Assembly: GCA_003118195.1 (NCBI GenBank)
Contig: BEXV01001241.1
Span: forward strand, 55,813-95,521
Direction: 5' to 3'
Source: Hemicentrotus pulcherrimus
Lineage: Eukaryota > Echinodermata > Echinoidea > Camarodonta > Strongylocentrotidae
Length of the DNA: 39,709 bases
The notes under the pieces were generated by a model. That model was not told the origin of the DNA and did no database searches. It was given only the letters and a program-made list of their open reading frames with translations. The stretch's first letter is position 1. Each line of letters opens with the position of its first letter. The position numbers and the translations under genes are program-made. Below, one piece after another: positions 1 to 11,941 of this stretch.

Positions 1-14
1 CCCCCCCCCCCCCC
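1..14. repeat. Poly-C tract at the window edge
   Basis: The window opens with 14 consecutive C. It mirrors the 16-base poly-G at the other end and the poly-C and poly-G beside the N gap, so it probably marks a contig end at a homopolymer. Confidence 0.8.
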
Positions 15-487
15 ATAGGCCCTCCCTTGCAACAACGGTACCGGCGGTCGGTATGTGCATCGCTGAATGGAGCAAAGAGGAATTGGAATGCTTTATTGGT
101 GGATGGAGTCGATGTTCTATAAGAGATCATTAACCATACACATGGACAATCCAAATAAACAATTACTTTCAGAACTGACAGTTTAACAACATAACATGGT
201 ACATTGAGTAGTTCTTTTACTTGTCATGGCTCGATTTATCTGCTTACATAATGAAATACTACAGATGCTGTGTGTAGAAAGGTTATGGAAATATAATCTG
301 AATGCTGGTATGCGTTACCATCAATTTATGACATCAAAATGGGACGATACATCTTATGAAGAGATGATGATTCTCCTCTTGATCTTGAAGGTTTTGATGG
401 CCTACATAGGCGCCGTACTGGAAGAACATCATGTTTAGTAGAGTATAAAAATAAACCACACCACACTGTCCCCGATACGTGGAGAAG

Positions 488-527
<40 letters not shown>

Positions 528-3182
528 AGGAGAGAGAGAGAGAAAGAGAGAGAAAGAAAGAGGGAGAGAGAAAGAGAGAAGGAGAGAGAGAGAGAGAGAG
601 AGAGAGGGGGGTTGGGATGGAGGGGCTTGAGCGAGACGACAAAGCATGGACCTACTACGACAAAGACAGAGAGAAATGCAAAGACAAACAGGCAAACAGA
701 AAGATGGATGGAAACTGAAATAAAGTGGAAATTCCAGATATTTGTCATGATTGGCGACATTAATTCTGCCCATGTAGTCTTCTTTCTCACACTCTATTGA
801 TTAACTTCTCAGAACAACAAACTCAAGAACATAAAATCTACTCTGCGAATCGGTACCAGGTCCTCAACAACCCTCAGTATGCGTTACAAAGACAACGAAT
901 AAGGGTTTATCCCTGATAGACTAGGTCTGGACTACTTTACCAGACGGATCTCTGTTGTTTCCTTCTCTTCGAAAACTTGACATGTTGGAGACATTTGCAA
1001 TGTCATTACTCTCCTCGGGGGCAGGTTTAGAGTCATGCATTATTACCCTAGATTCTTCAATACCTCATCTTTCATCCATAACCCTTACATGGATTTGGAT
1101 GAGTGGGGACAGTGGAACTTATGCGACACAGTGCTTGCCGTGATCATTCATAATGTATAGGCTATGCTGCCAAAACTCTTCCCATAAAATCTTGGATTAA
1201 CTAAATTTGGGAAGCGATTTTGTTACTTATAATTTGTATACCTCATCTATTATTATTTTTTGACAAAATGGCACTTTTACTTTGGTAACATTTCCAATTT
1301 GGGACCCCCTTGCACAGATCTATCGAAATATTTTTAAAAGGAGAAATGTTATTCTTGCAAGACATCACCCCCTGGCACTGTCTATAGATTATGTCGTTTT
1401 AATTGTTTGTATAATGTGAAGTCTCAATGTAAGATAATGAGGTAAATTAATTATTCATAGAACTTAACTGATTATCATGATTATACAATTTATATTTAAG
1501 ACTATTATTCATTCATACTCTGTTGAACGAATTCAAATATATGATACAGTAGCTTATATCTTAATAAATCAGAAGTTAGTACATGAAAATCATTGGGAAG
1601 AGAAAATAAAAAAAGGGAAAAACATGAGTGTACTATTCCATGTCTCTTAATGTATTATGTTTATTTAGTTCAGTTTGATTAGAATTCGCTTTTGGTCGTT
1701 ACCGTAAATAAGTCTAACCCTAATCAAAGTCAATATGAATACCTTGAAGTTAATATAATAGGAATTAACTTGGTACCATGCTGTGATCACAACAACACAT
1801 CCCATTATAATGACACCCACGTTAAAATAATCTCTTATTACCATCAGAAAGGAAATGGTCTGGTCTGTGATTTCCTTCCAGAAAGATCATTGCTATTCCT
1901 ACTAATCAAAGTGACATCACTAGATGAACTTTAACATGTAATGAGAAGTGATTGCAACCGCACACATAATGTCATATACAGGCTACCCAACCGTAGTTCA
2001 ACTTCAAGATAGATATACTGAAGGACTCAACACGGTTTATACCAAGTACCTGATTCTTATGAAAGGGGGAGTTTTTATTTAAAGGTTTTTACCAATTTTC
2101 ATGACAAGTTCGTATTCGCTGACCCGTTGTTCTATGCTGTTAACGTATACATGTGTATTACCGGTCGCATTTTAGGGACTTCATATTATTTCAATTTGAT
2201 TACATATTGTTGTGTGCTATATTTTCCGATGGAAAGCTTCTTAGCACATAAGTTGGCATAAATTCTTAATTTGGTTCAAGCATGGATGTCCTACAATAAG
2301 AGACAATTTATATATGTTATACTTAATTTTCGTTATTAATAGCGTCTCTGATCATATGGAGTTTGTAATAATTGGTATTCGTATAGACTATATTCTTTCA
2401 TAATAATTTGTAATTGATTCACGTCGCTGTAAGCCTATAGGCAGGGGTTAGGCACGAAAATAGAATCGATTTTCACCTCATAATATTAAAAAAGGAATTT
2501 CTTAAATTTTATAAAAAGAAGGAAAAAAGATACAGGAAACCGTTCAGTCTACAGGATGAATTAATGTCTCGGTTATTACATAAAACCGTCTGATCACGTT
2601 CAATTTTTTTGAACGATTTAAGGTTTATGACCCCTTGTGTCGTAGTTTTTAACGGTACCCTGGACATCATGATTCACCTAACTAGACAATCAAGACGAAA
2701 ACTCTAAGGTATTAAAACCAATCAATAAAACCATTTGTTGTAATATCCGTACAGGCTCCAACCTCAATCATCACATGATCTAGATAATAACCTCAATGGA
2801 AAGCTGTCCACTTTTGTGCCAAATTGGGGGAGCACCTGAAAAAGTAAGAACGTCGGCTGTGTCTGGCTGTTGTTGTTATTATTGTTATTGTTGTTGTTTA
2901 ATATGTCGTACATGACTCTCGATCAATTTGTGTTTGTGTGTGTGTGTCTTCATAAGTAATCATTATTTGTTGGGATTCGCACTGGTAACTTTTTCGAACC
3001 CCCCCCCCTTAAAATCCCTTTGATCAACACCTTACTAAACCTTCAACTGCCTGCCAACTAGAGTATAGTGTATACTGATATCTATGAATAGTAACCTGAT
3101 TTTCACAAGGACTACAGCTAAATTCAGTGGCAAATATATTAAACTCTGACTTGTAAATATGATATTAATACACAACAGCAAC
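15..3182. other. Gene-free AT-rich DNA with one GA microsatellite
   Basis: No ORF here resembles a known family, and I see no convincing exon with both splice sites. The short ORFs at 226-438, 955-1143 and 1692-1934 have no recognisable domain. A TTG/ATT-rich simple stretch lies near 2866-2900 and a run of ten C at 2999-3008. Confidence 0.6.
489..606. repeat. GA microsatellite
   Basis: About 118 bases of imperfect (GA)n with interspersed AAAG and GGGA units. ORFs across it translate to Arg/Glu dipeptides on plus or Ser/Leu on minus and are not genes. Confidence 0.95.
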
Positions 3183-3298
3183 CAGCTGGATGAATCATTG
3201 AATGTGGCGTTAGTTGTCACGTGATACCCGATCGTCCAATCAGCTGGATGAATCAATGGAGGTCATGCTTGATGTCACGTGATGAGTGAAGATGTTGG
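3183..3298. repeat. 58-bp tandem duplication with paired E-boxes
   Basis: A unit beginning CAGCTGGATGAATCA occurs at 3183 and again at 3241, a 58-bp offset. The second copy is recognisable to about 3283. Each contains the same ten bases GTCACGTGAT, at 3216-3225 and 3274-3283. This is a CACGTG E-box in the context preferred by bHLH-zip factors of the USF/MITF/TFE type. Flanks between the boxes have diverged while the boxes are identical. No adjacent gene is recognised, so regulation is an inference. Confidence 0.6.
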
Positions 3299-6250
3299 AT
3301 GATTCAGGGAGCGAGTCTGGACAAATCATCCTCCTTTCATAACCTCGGGAGAGAAGAGCATTCATTACCTCGGGATACAGAGAATGAAATATGAGAAATG
3401 AAAAGATGGGTATAGGATCGAGATACATTCAACCATTGGATCAACAGTAACGAGGGAGGTAATGTGTCTGGTACCGTATTTATGTAGTTCATACGCCGTT
3501 CATACGTTGGTTAGGAATTATTCAGCGCTAGCAGTAAATTAAAAGAAAATATTAAAAAAAGATTGTTTAAACACAGAAAGCACTTTTCTTAAAGTAAAAC
3601 TGAATAAAATGAAATTGGAAGGATTGAAGGGAAATACACAAACAGCAAGTAAGATGTTTGTAGCCTACACAATGATGATAATTATTATCCAACTATGAGG
3701 GTATGTTTTAACAAAAATTCTTAACCTGCATGTGATCATGATCTAGAGGGCATCTCATTGTTTTCTTTATTTGACTTCTTTTAATAATCAACAAAACCTC
3801 GTTATTTTTCAAAGAGGAAAAAATGTTTGATCTTTGTAGTTATCTCGTTTTGATATTACACGTACTGAGTGTTATATCTATAACATCGAGAACCTCCCCT
3901 CCCCCTTCCCCTTCCCCTGTCTGTCAAAGCGTCAGGATAAAGGGGATGTAATGTCCTGATTTACTTGATAGACCTGAAACTAAAGAGAGTCCCAAAGCGT
4001 CTGACCTTAGAGCTTGATGAATCACCAGACTGGCAGTCTACAGCTTTAAACAAATTCATTTTATAAACAAAAAATAACTTTCAAAACTAACCCCTTTTTC
4101 GTCTTTGGTCGACGCCTGAAACTAAAAGGTTATAAAGTGCACAGACATGGAAGAAATAAAGACACAAACTTCATTGTTTTAAACTTCATTCGTGGATGAA
4201 GCCTCCGGGGATGAACAAATAATTCTTGTCAAGTTGACTGAAAGGAAGTTTTTGTCTAGAGTTCTGGCCAAGGAATTTCTGAGTGATGGAATTTTATCAA
4301 AATATAGACATGTTCCGTCTTATTAATATCTCCCCATTCATAACGATCATCCTGTATGATATGATTCGGCGATAATCATTATACCAATGTCATGCTCATG
4401 TAACCTTTTTTCTTCTTTGCAGTACCTTAATTCTGTATCATTGTCCTTATATGCTTGTGTTTTTGTATCTTTTATATTCAAGTTATTAATTTTTTAGTGT
4501 GCCAGTGGAAGAGGGGTTTCCTTTGTGGAAAATAAAGATGCCCCATATTTTTGGATAAGGTAATCCATTAAACACCAGCCATGTAATACTTTGGAAGAGT
4601 TCATTGTTCAGCTAGTTCATTTGAGAGTAATATAGAATGGTCATCGTCTGATACAAACATCGGAGAGGGAAAACACCGTCAGACACATCAAGACAAAGCA
4701 TAATATCACATATGAAGGACAATAGAACAAGTTTTGGGTGCTTCTCAATGCCACAGTGGAAATTTAAAACTTGATATTTTCATCTAGAATATTGTCATTG
4801 CATTCTATTTTTAGATCTGTTGTGTATCAATGGTATGGGTAGATATCCACCCTCCCCTTTTTTCTCACGATCCAAAACGATTCGATGAAATGCGGATAAC
4901 TGTATTAAAATGACGTGTGGATGCAAAATTATACAAAATAAATTATTAACATTGTTTCTATTATTTCTATCGCATATAAAAGCCAGTGTAAGTGTGTATA
5001 TAATCAAGACATCATGTTTGCATGCAGACTACAATTTTCAAACTGTTACAAACTTGAAATATCTCGTTGGAAACACAATCGGTACTTGTTCATTTATTGG
5101 TATCAATTAAAAAAAAAACATATGTTGCAGCACTGGGCAAGCTTGTGTTAAGTAATGATATAAGTTTGTAAGTTAAGACGTGGCCATTCAAACATTGACT
5201 GTGAAGAACACCTATCACACTTGAAATCAAATTTTGATGAAGAATAGTATTTTTTGTTTGTTTAAATAATTCCCTGGCACTTCAATAAAATCTATTATGA
5301 TTCACGTGGGACTTGAACGAAGGCCACCAAAGATGAGCACCATTCGCCATTGCTACATGTATACGATTATGTATAGCTTATTATCAAGTATACTCTTTTG
5401 TCTTGCATGTATTGTATCATTATCAAAAATTAATGTTTGTCTCACTAAGCAGGTCTAATATCAAAAGTTTCAGTATTTCCCTTGACATTTTATATAATTT
5501 TATCGCAAACTTTTACCCTTTCCCGTCGTGTTTTTTTTGTTTAGTATATTACCAGGAAGCTTCCTGGTATAGTAAACCAACTTGTACTATAGCTTATATT
5601 TGGGACCTCAAAAAGTTCAAGCAAATAGTTATCCCCAGGTATTCTTGTGTAAACGTTATCATAACAGGGAAGGTGTTTACGAGAACATGTAACAACCTTG
5701 AAAAATATTGGCCATAACCTAACACCAACGTTTTGTTGTTGTTGTGTTTTTGTTGTTATAATGTAGGGCACATTGGCACTGTTATGAAAAGTGATGGTTA
5801 CGATGAATTTATTGATTACATTGAGCAAATTAAGTTACCATGTCATCTTTACATCGTGACCATGTTTGAAATAAACGTATATAGCTTAACATAAATAACA
5901 AGTGGAAGCAAAAGTTATTCCCCTTTCCAAAGCACAGGCAAAGAAAACTGAATATTAAAAATCAGATAAGGAGTTTTACTTTCCTTTTTCCACCTTCATT
6001 TTTATAATACCTTGTTTGACATGTCTCTTGTCTTCACTGTTCAATGGCTTTGATTCATGGATCTTAATAAAAGCCAAATATTTGTAATATTGGTATCGTC
6101 CTTGTTCTGTTGTCCGTGACGTACAGGGTGAGAATATACATAATGTATTATCCATCTCTCGCCTCGGTCAGGAGATCATTCATGTAATGGGAAGAACAGA
6201 TGGTGGAGGGACATCGACGGATATGGTGGATAGATGCAGGGGAAATCAAT
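3299..6250. other. Gene-free AT-rich DNA
   Basis: Nothing recognisable as coding. The longest ORFs, about 100 codons at 5403-5717 plus and 5541-5828 minus, overlap each other and show no domain, and nothing suggests they are translated. A pyrimidine-rich CCCCTT stretch lies near 3895-3920. A box-B-like sequence on minus near 5320 does not fold into a tRNA. Confidence 0.55.
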
Positions 6251-6263
6251 GGAGAGAGAGAGA

Positions 6264-6296
<33 letters not shown>
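6251..6296. repeat. GA microsatellite
   Basis: About 46 bases of nearly pure (GA)n within a wider purine-rich stretch that continues patchily to about 6550. Confidence 0.95.
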
Positions 6297-6298
<2 letters not shown>

Positions 6299-8083
6299 GG
6301 TGAGAGAAAACTTAAGAGATATGAAAATATGAATGAAAGATTCACGAAAATATGACTTATAAAAAGAAAGGCAGGAAACAGCGGGGATGCATGAACGACC
6401 AAAAGAAATATTGGCACGAGAGGAATATACAAAGAATTTATGATATTATTAAAAGGAACTGAAATTTAAAAGGAAAAACAGAGGGGGTAAACGACAAAAG
6501 GAGATACAAAGGGAGAGAGAGTGACATAGACAGAGATAGACGGAGAGGGGGGTTGGCGAGTCCTTTCTTCCAATAGGGGGTATATGATTATTTTAAATAG
6601 AACTGTTACCCCCGTATATTTACCATAAATTAGGGTTCTTATGCGCATGGGCTTGGATTAATATTTAGCCATCATGTATTATGAAATCAGACCATTCTAA
6701 GCCATAGTAATATTAGTAATAAAATTAAAAACGCATTATCCATCTAAGATTTAGCATGAAATTTAAGATTTTCTTGAAACTGAAGGTCAATTATTCTTGG
6801 CTTCAAACAATGAGATGATGCTATACAAGAGAAGAGGCGACTACTCCCAAAGGACTGGTAGCCAGACTAGACCAGACAAAGATTATGTCCTATTGAAGTT
6901 TCCGTTTTGAAAATGAAACACTTCCGAAAGGAGCAGATTGGGTCATCGCCTGGTGGCCATCGAGTATACTGCACACTAAATGAGTATAATTATAGTGAAT
7001 TGTATTTGTGACAAAGAAAGTGTTGCGAGGGCAGGTACTGTGACTTAAATATTACAGACAACGTGAAAGATAATGTACCAACTTCACTGTTTGATTAATG
7101 CACTTGAGAGGCAAAATTGATTCATGGTATATATTGAGGAAGAGACTGGAAGCAATCTTGAAAGGTTTATTGTTTTATGCATATATCAAATTTTATGTAT
7201 ACTGTGAAGTATTATCTTGTCATATTTCAAACATGATGGCATTTTCAGAGCAATCCTTTTCGGGAGACCTTTCTACTGTCACATGATCTTCCAAACCGCT
7301 ATAAAAAGTGTGAGTAAGCTCAAAAACCTATTTCATTTTCACCAGAACTCAATCTCCTCGTCCATGATAATGAAAATAACAAATTAATGCCAATAAGTTG
7401 CAATTTCAACATACAGTAAACATTTTTTTTCTTCAAAATGTAGCTCATCTAATCCCAGAACATTGTGTAGTGAAAAGGAATGCGGAATTTCTCTATTTCA
7501 TATGACGAATCGTCCTGCCAACACTATCACTACATGTATATATTCATGTTCAGATGTCTAGTAACTGTTATCGTGATTTGTTGCAATAACACTAATTGTA
7601 TAGTTCTGAGTGTGCATTTGTATATGTTCTCTGCATGCCAAGGGAGTATCTACTAATGTTCAGGCAATAACATGTTTTCCGCTTCCTTTTCGGCACGGTT
7701 TAGAAATCTTTCAGGAAATCGTACTCATTGTTCGTGAATTCATTTTGTTATTGTATAGGAATCTTTGAATATTGTGCGGAAAACAAGGACGAAAGGAACA
7801 GGAAAACATTGAGGAATTGAGAAAGTTATAAACGAATACAAATGTATGGGATGTCAAGGAAATGATTGAGACCATGCATGGACTGCTCTGGTAGAATCAT
7901 GATTGACTTGGCATAAAGACGACTTTTCCACATATTCATGGTACAAATCCTCATTTCATGAACAGTAATCGGGATACTCATCGAGATGATTTGAAAGGAT
8001 AGAGTGAGACGATAACTGAACTTATACAGCAATGGATAAATCATTCAATACATCATTAATATCGAATAAATAATATTACATAC
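6297..8083. other. Gene-free DNA
   Basis: Purine-rich at first, then AT-rich. No ORF with a known domain, no RNA gene and no transposon protein remnant could be identified. Confidence 0.55.
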
Positions 8084-8330
8084 ATTCAACTAATCAATCT
8101 TTGACTCAATCAATCAATCAAACAAACAAATCAGTGGACAGACAAGCGATACATCATTCAACTGATCAATCTTTGACTTAATCAGTTAATCAAACAATCC
8201 AATCAGTGGGCAGACAAGCGATACATCAATCAACTGACCAGTCTTTCAATGAATCAATTAATCAATCTATCAACCAACCAGCGAATTAATCAATCAATTT
8301 ACCAACCAACCAATCAATCACTTTGTGATT
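8084..8330. repeat. 72-bp tandem array grading into ATCA repeats
   Basis: Units begin at 8084, 8156 and 8228, each opening with A(T/A)TCAACT(A/G)A and, in the first two, closing with the shared block GACAAGCGATACATC. The third is more diverged and passes into (AATC)n-type repeats. The whole tract is built from ATCA and CAAT tetramers, so it probably grew from a tetranucleotide microsatellite by unequal exchange or slippage. Confidence 0.8.
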
Positions 8331-11300
8331 AAAGATGATTTGAAAATGAAGTGTTGATGCGTTTTATCAGACAGGACAACCGTACACGTGATATGTCGCA
8401 TGGATTACGCCATAAATCTACAAGTCAAGGCCACTTTGATAAATAGGGCAAGAAAACAGATTAGTATCACAAAAGTATTAATATTGCATGATATAGCCAC
8501 TTTACCTACATAATTTAAATATATTATAATATTAAATATTCAATATCAAGTTATTTCAAGCAACTCGTGTAATATTTTACAATTAGCAACTGCGATTTTT
8601 TATCAGCTTTGTTATATTGTGTCCTTAGAAATGTTAAGACTTGCATCATATTCAGGGGTCCAATTTGAAAGCTTCTTTTTTTTTAGTACTTGCATTAGTT
8701 AGCCAAAATATTACAATTTTCGATTGTTGTTATTTTATAAATTAAAGGATACAGGGTTTTATTGTCCTCCAAGCGAAGTGAGATTAATTGTTGTCATGGT
8801 GATCCCGGAAGGACGATCATACAGGGTTTACTCACCCTTCCTCGCTGTCACGTGGTACATGCATGGTGGGTAAATTAGCGAGGACTTCTATTTGGCTACA
8901 CGCCATCCAAACCCTTTGGACAAATCATAAAATGCTAGGATAATAGATATTGCATGTTGCAGACTTGAAAAAGGGTGATCTTCTTAACATCCTATCAAAG
9001 TTACAATACAATTTGAACCAAGGCGAAATAGTGTATGCAATAGTGCATGGGCCACCAATTTAGATAAATAAGAAACAAAATAGAACGCGGTGAAATAGTT
9101 ATATTTAGGATTGAAAGGGACATGATTTTTTTTTTCAATTTACAACTAAGTACCTTTAACGCACTAAGAAAATAGGAAAATAGAAAAGAAGTCGATTCTT
9201 ATTTGATTTTTCTGGTTGAAACTTTCCAATATGCCTTTTTAAAGCTGTTTAAGAAGATAGATTAAACAACTTGACCGCTTACACTTTTACTCCGACATAA
9301 TTACATTTTGTGTCCAAGAGACCAACCTCAATCATTCTCAACAGCATGTAGGATGTAGCTTCCATTAACAAATACACGGACCATCGTTCATTGCTACAAT
9401 GTTATACATAATTTTTTATTCAAACAATTCAAATACGATTACAGCAGAGCCATTATGACACAATGAAACACATTATAAACTCAACCAGGTTACGTCATAT
9501 TGCGAGCGGTAAACTATGGAAGCCTCAAATAAATATGTACAAGCTTTTTCAACTCAACTGGCAAGTTCTACGTTATTGCATAATACGACTTTGTGTAATC
9601 CTCGCCCTATTTCATACAGCTATACATAAACGAAAGACAAAGTTACTGACCCATTATAGCTTTTAGAGGTTTCAAAGTAATTTTTTGTCCCAGTCAGGTA
9701 AAAGGATAATTCTAGATTTCGTTTAATTTGTTGTATGGTTACCCGAATTAACTAAAACTTCTTAAAACCATAATATCATAATTATTACTCTGAAAATTAC
9801 ATAACTGTAGGTATAATTTATTAAAATATTTTTTTTTGTAAACAAAACCAATCAGGAAGGAAAGGGGGATTCCAAATCCTCAGATTGGTATTTTTAAGTT
9901 TTTTTTTTATAGCTTCCTCATGTACATAATAATACATATTTTTGTTAAGAGGAAGGAAACGCAGGTCTAGAACAGACATCTTGGCAAAAGAAGACCCTGG
10001 CCGAAAGGGGGAATGAATTGAAATAAACGGGTTCCCATACCTTAAGAAATTTGTGCAAAAGGCCCAGGGGCTCGCTAGATACCTCCACTCTCTGCAAATA
10101 CTGCATAACTATACCATACAATCACCATTAGACGAGTAGATTAATGTTAAAATACTTAAACCGTACTGAGTTTGCCGTCTTTAGGAATTTGGCATTGAAA
10201 GAAGTTAAAGAACATGAAAAATCATATTTCGCGTAAGTTTGACAAATCCGAGAAGCCAAATATTTCCTTTTGCGGGGGATACCTTTTCGGATGTCTTTGA
10301 AATTCCTTAAATCATCTGGATAAGTACTCTAGAAAATGACTTAATACCAAGTACAATACACAAGATGTTAGGTCAGCAAGAAATACTTGTAATGGGCAGG
10401 TCAATGAACTTGACAAGCAACAATATGAGGTCATACATTTTGTTTGAAGTATAGGAGTTGCTGGATATTAATAAATTATCTGAACTTATGGTCAATGAGG
10501 AAATTGCATTTTAAACGTATTTTGGGAATCGTCATTATTATATTTGAGCATAGATCTCGGGTCAAAGTAACATGTAGCTATAATTCAGATGACCAGATGA
10601 CCTTTCGTACATGTACAAACTTATGATTTGTTTGAGGCCAGTATAAGGAAAGGACATTAGAATTGTAACGATATCAATTCATAATGAAGTATAATATTAA
10701 ATGACATAACATAGTCCAAACGCAGTACAGAGAGTATCAGCTAGATAGCAAGATAGACAACGAGTAATACCTTTCCTCAAGTCTCATCTCTATGAACAGC
10801 TTTCCAGTCATTTGTAATGTTCATGAAGATTAAGTGGGTTTTTTGATAGTTATTTGATGGTTCCAAATATTTTGTTTTTAATTACCTATTTCCTATATAA
10901 TCAGCATTTTGCAACATATTATAAGAATTTTATATTCGATTGGTTAATTTTCAATATGCAATATCTACCAACAATAAACAATTTTGTACTCAACGTATTA
11001 CAGTCTAGAATCACTTTGGATGGTTAAAGTATCCATTATGTTTGTACGAGGTATGTTAGATCAAATCTACACAAAATAATTATAACAGGACTTTTGAAGA
11101 TGTCGAATATCACCATCAACAATAACTGTTTCAAACAATGAGTGATAATAATTCTTATTGCTTCATCTCACACAGACAATGTCTGTTATTGCATGGGATT
11201 TCTATCGAAATTACAACTGGGAGGGTTGTTATTTTGTCTGATTCAGCCGCGCATATTTCTGCAAGATTGTTGGTGATCTTGGTACCACATTTTGTTACGT

Positions 11301-11798
11301 TATCCTAATTTGGAGACATATTAATCGCAGTCACAATGACATTACCTTTCCTCGTTATGAACGTATTATTTAAATCATATTCAATAAAATAATTGTACTT
11401 CACTTTACCAATGAGTTCAGCTTTCGTTTTATAGTTTCAAGTTTTAAAAAAATATATAATCGTAGTACAACGTAGACAATATAGTCATGGGTGTAAACAG
11501 GTCGTAGCAGAAAATGACCTTGTTTTTTGTTATAGATATGAACCCTCTAAAGAAGTTTTATCAGAATATCACAAATATCTCCTTCTCAAAACTTTTAAAT
11601 TGCTTTTGTCTTTCGTTATGTCTGTTTGGTTGATATGGAGTGACATATGTTCGTCCAGATGGGCTAAATCCATAACATCATTAATGTTGACAACGTCACG
11701 TGCTCTGATAGTAAATAACAATCACATATTCTTTATCCATATGTATACTTCGTAAAAGAACATCAACAGCAATCGCCTTAATATACTTTGTTTTCTAG
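8331..11798. other. Gene-free AT-rich DNA
   Basis: No coding exon recognised. The ORFs at 9463-9666 and 10444-10626 lack any known domain. Several T-runs of 8-9 bases occur. The stretch may hold distal sequence of the minus-strand Ig gene's 3' side, but nothing specific can be pointed to. Confidence 0.5.
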
Positions 11799-11865
11799 AA
11801 AAGGTGAAGGCGAAAAATGTTTCAAGTATTTTGGTCGCTCGCCGCTGGAGTTTTAGGGTTTGCAG
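11799..11865 (+). CDS. Possible first coding exon with signal peptide (tentative)
   Basis: An ATG at 11817 opens a short frame reading MFQVFWSLAAGVLGFA, which looks like the hydrophobic core of a signal peptide. It runs into a good donor, CAG|GTAAAC, at 11865/11866. A possible acceptor, pyrimidine-rich and ending TAG, lies at 11798. The exon would end after the first base of a codon, the phase usual for signal-peptide exons of Ig-superfamily genes. It lies 77 bases past the stop of the minus-strand Ig receptor, in the opposite orientation. I found no downstream exon on this strand, so it may be a chance match, a relic, or the start of a gene whose other exons lie far away. Confidence 0.22.
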
Positions 11866-11894
11866 GTAAACACATAAGTCCACCTTTAACCACA

Positions 11895-11900
11895 TTTATT
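11895..11900 (-). promoter_or_regulatory. Candidate polyadenylation signal of the Ig receptor gene
   Basis: TTTATT on plus reads AATAAA on minus, 42 bases beyond the stop codon at 11942. It is the first canonical hexamer downstream of the ORF. A 3' UTR this short is possible, but a distal signal could be used instead. Confidence 0.35.
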
Positions 11901-11941
11901 GCATGACGAAGAAAAAATATTTCACGTGCATTGTTTGTCAA

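Noticed and set aside
326..790. Ser/Leu- and Arg/Glu-rich ORFs over GA/CT tracts (also 14546-14731, 21396-21767, 27244-28030)
   Set aside because: They are translations of dinucleotide repeats, open in several frames at once.
5298..5352. Possible minus-strand tRNA with a box-B-like GTTCAAGTCC
   Set aside because: The T-stem does not pair and no acceptor or anticodon stem can be drawn. It is at most a decayed SINE.
8084..8330. CRISPR-like array
   Set aside because: Three contiguous 72-bp units without unique spacers, in a eukaryotic genome. It is an ordinary tandem repeat.
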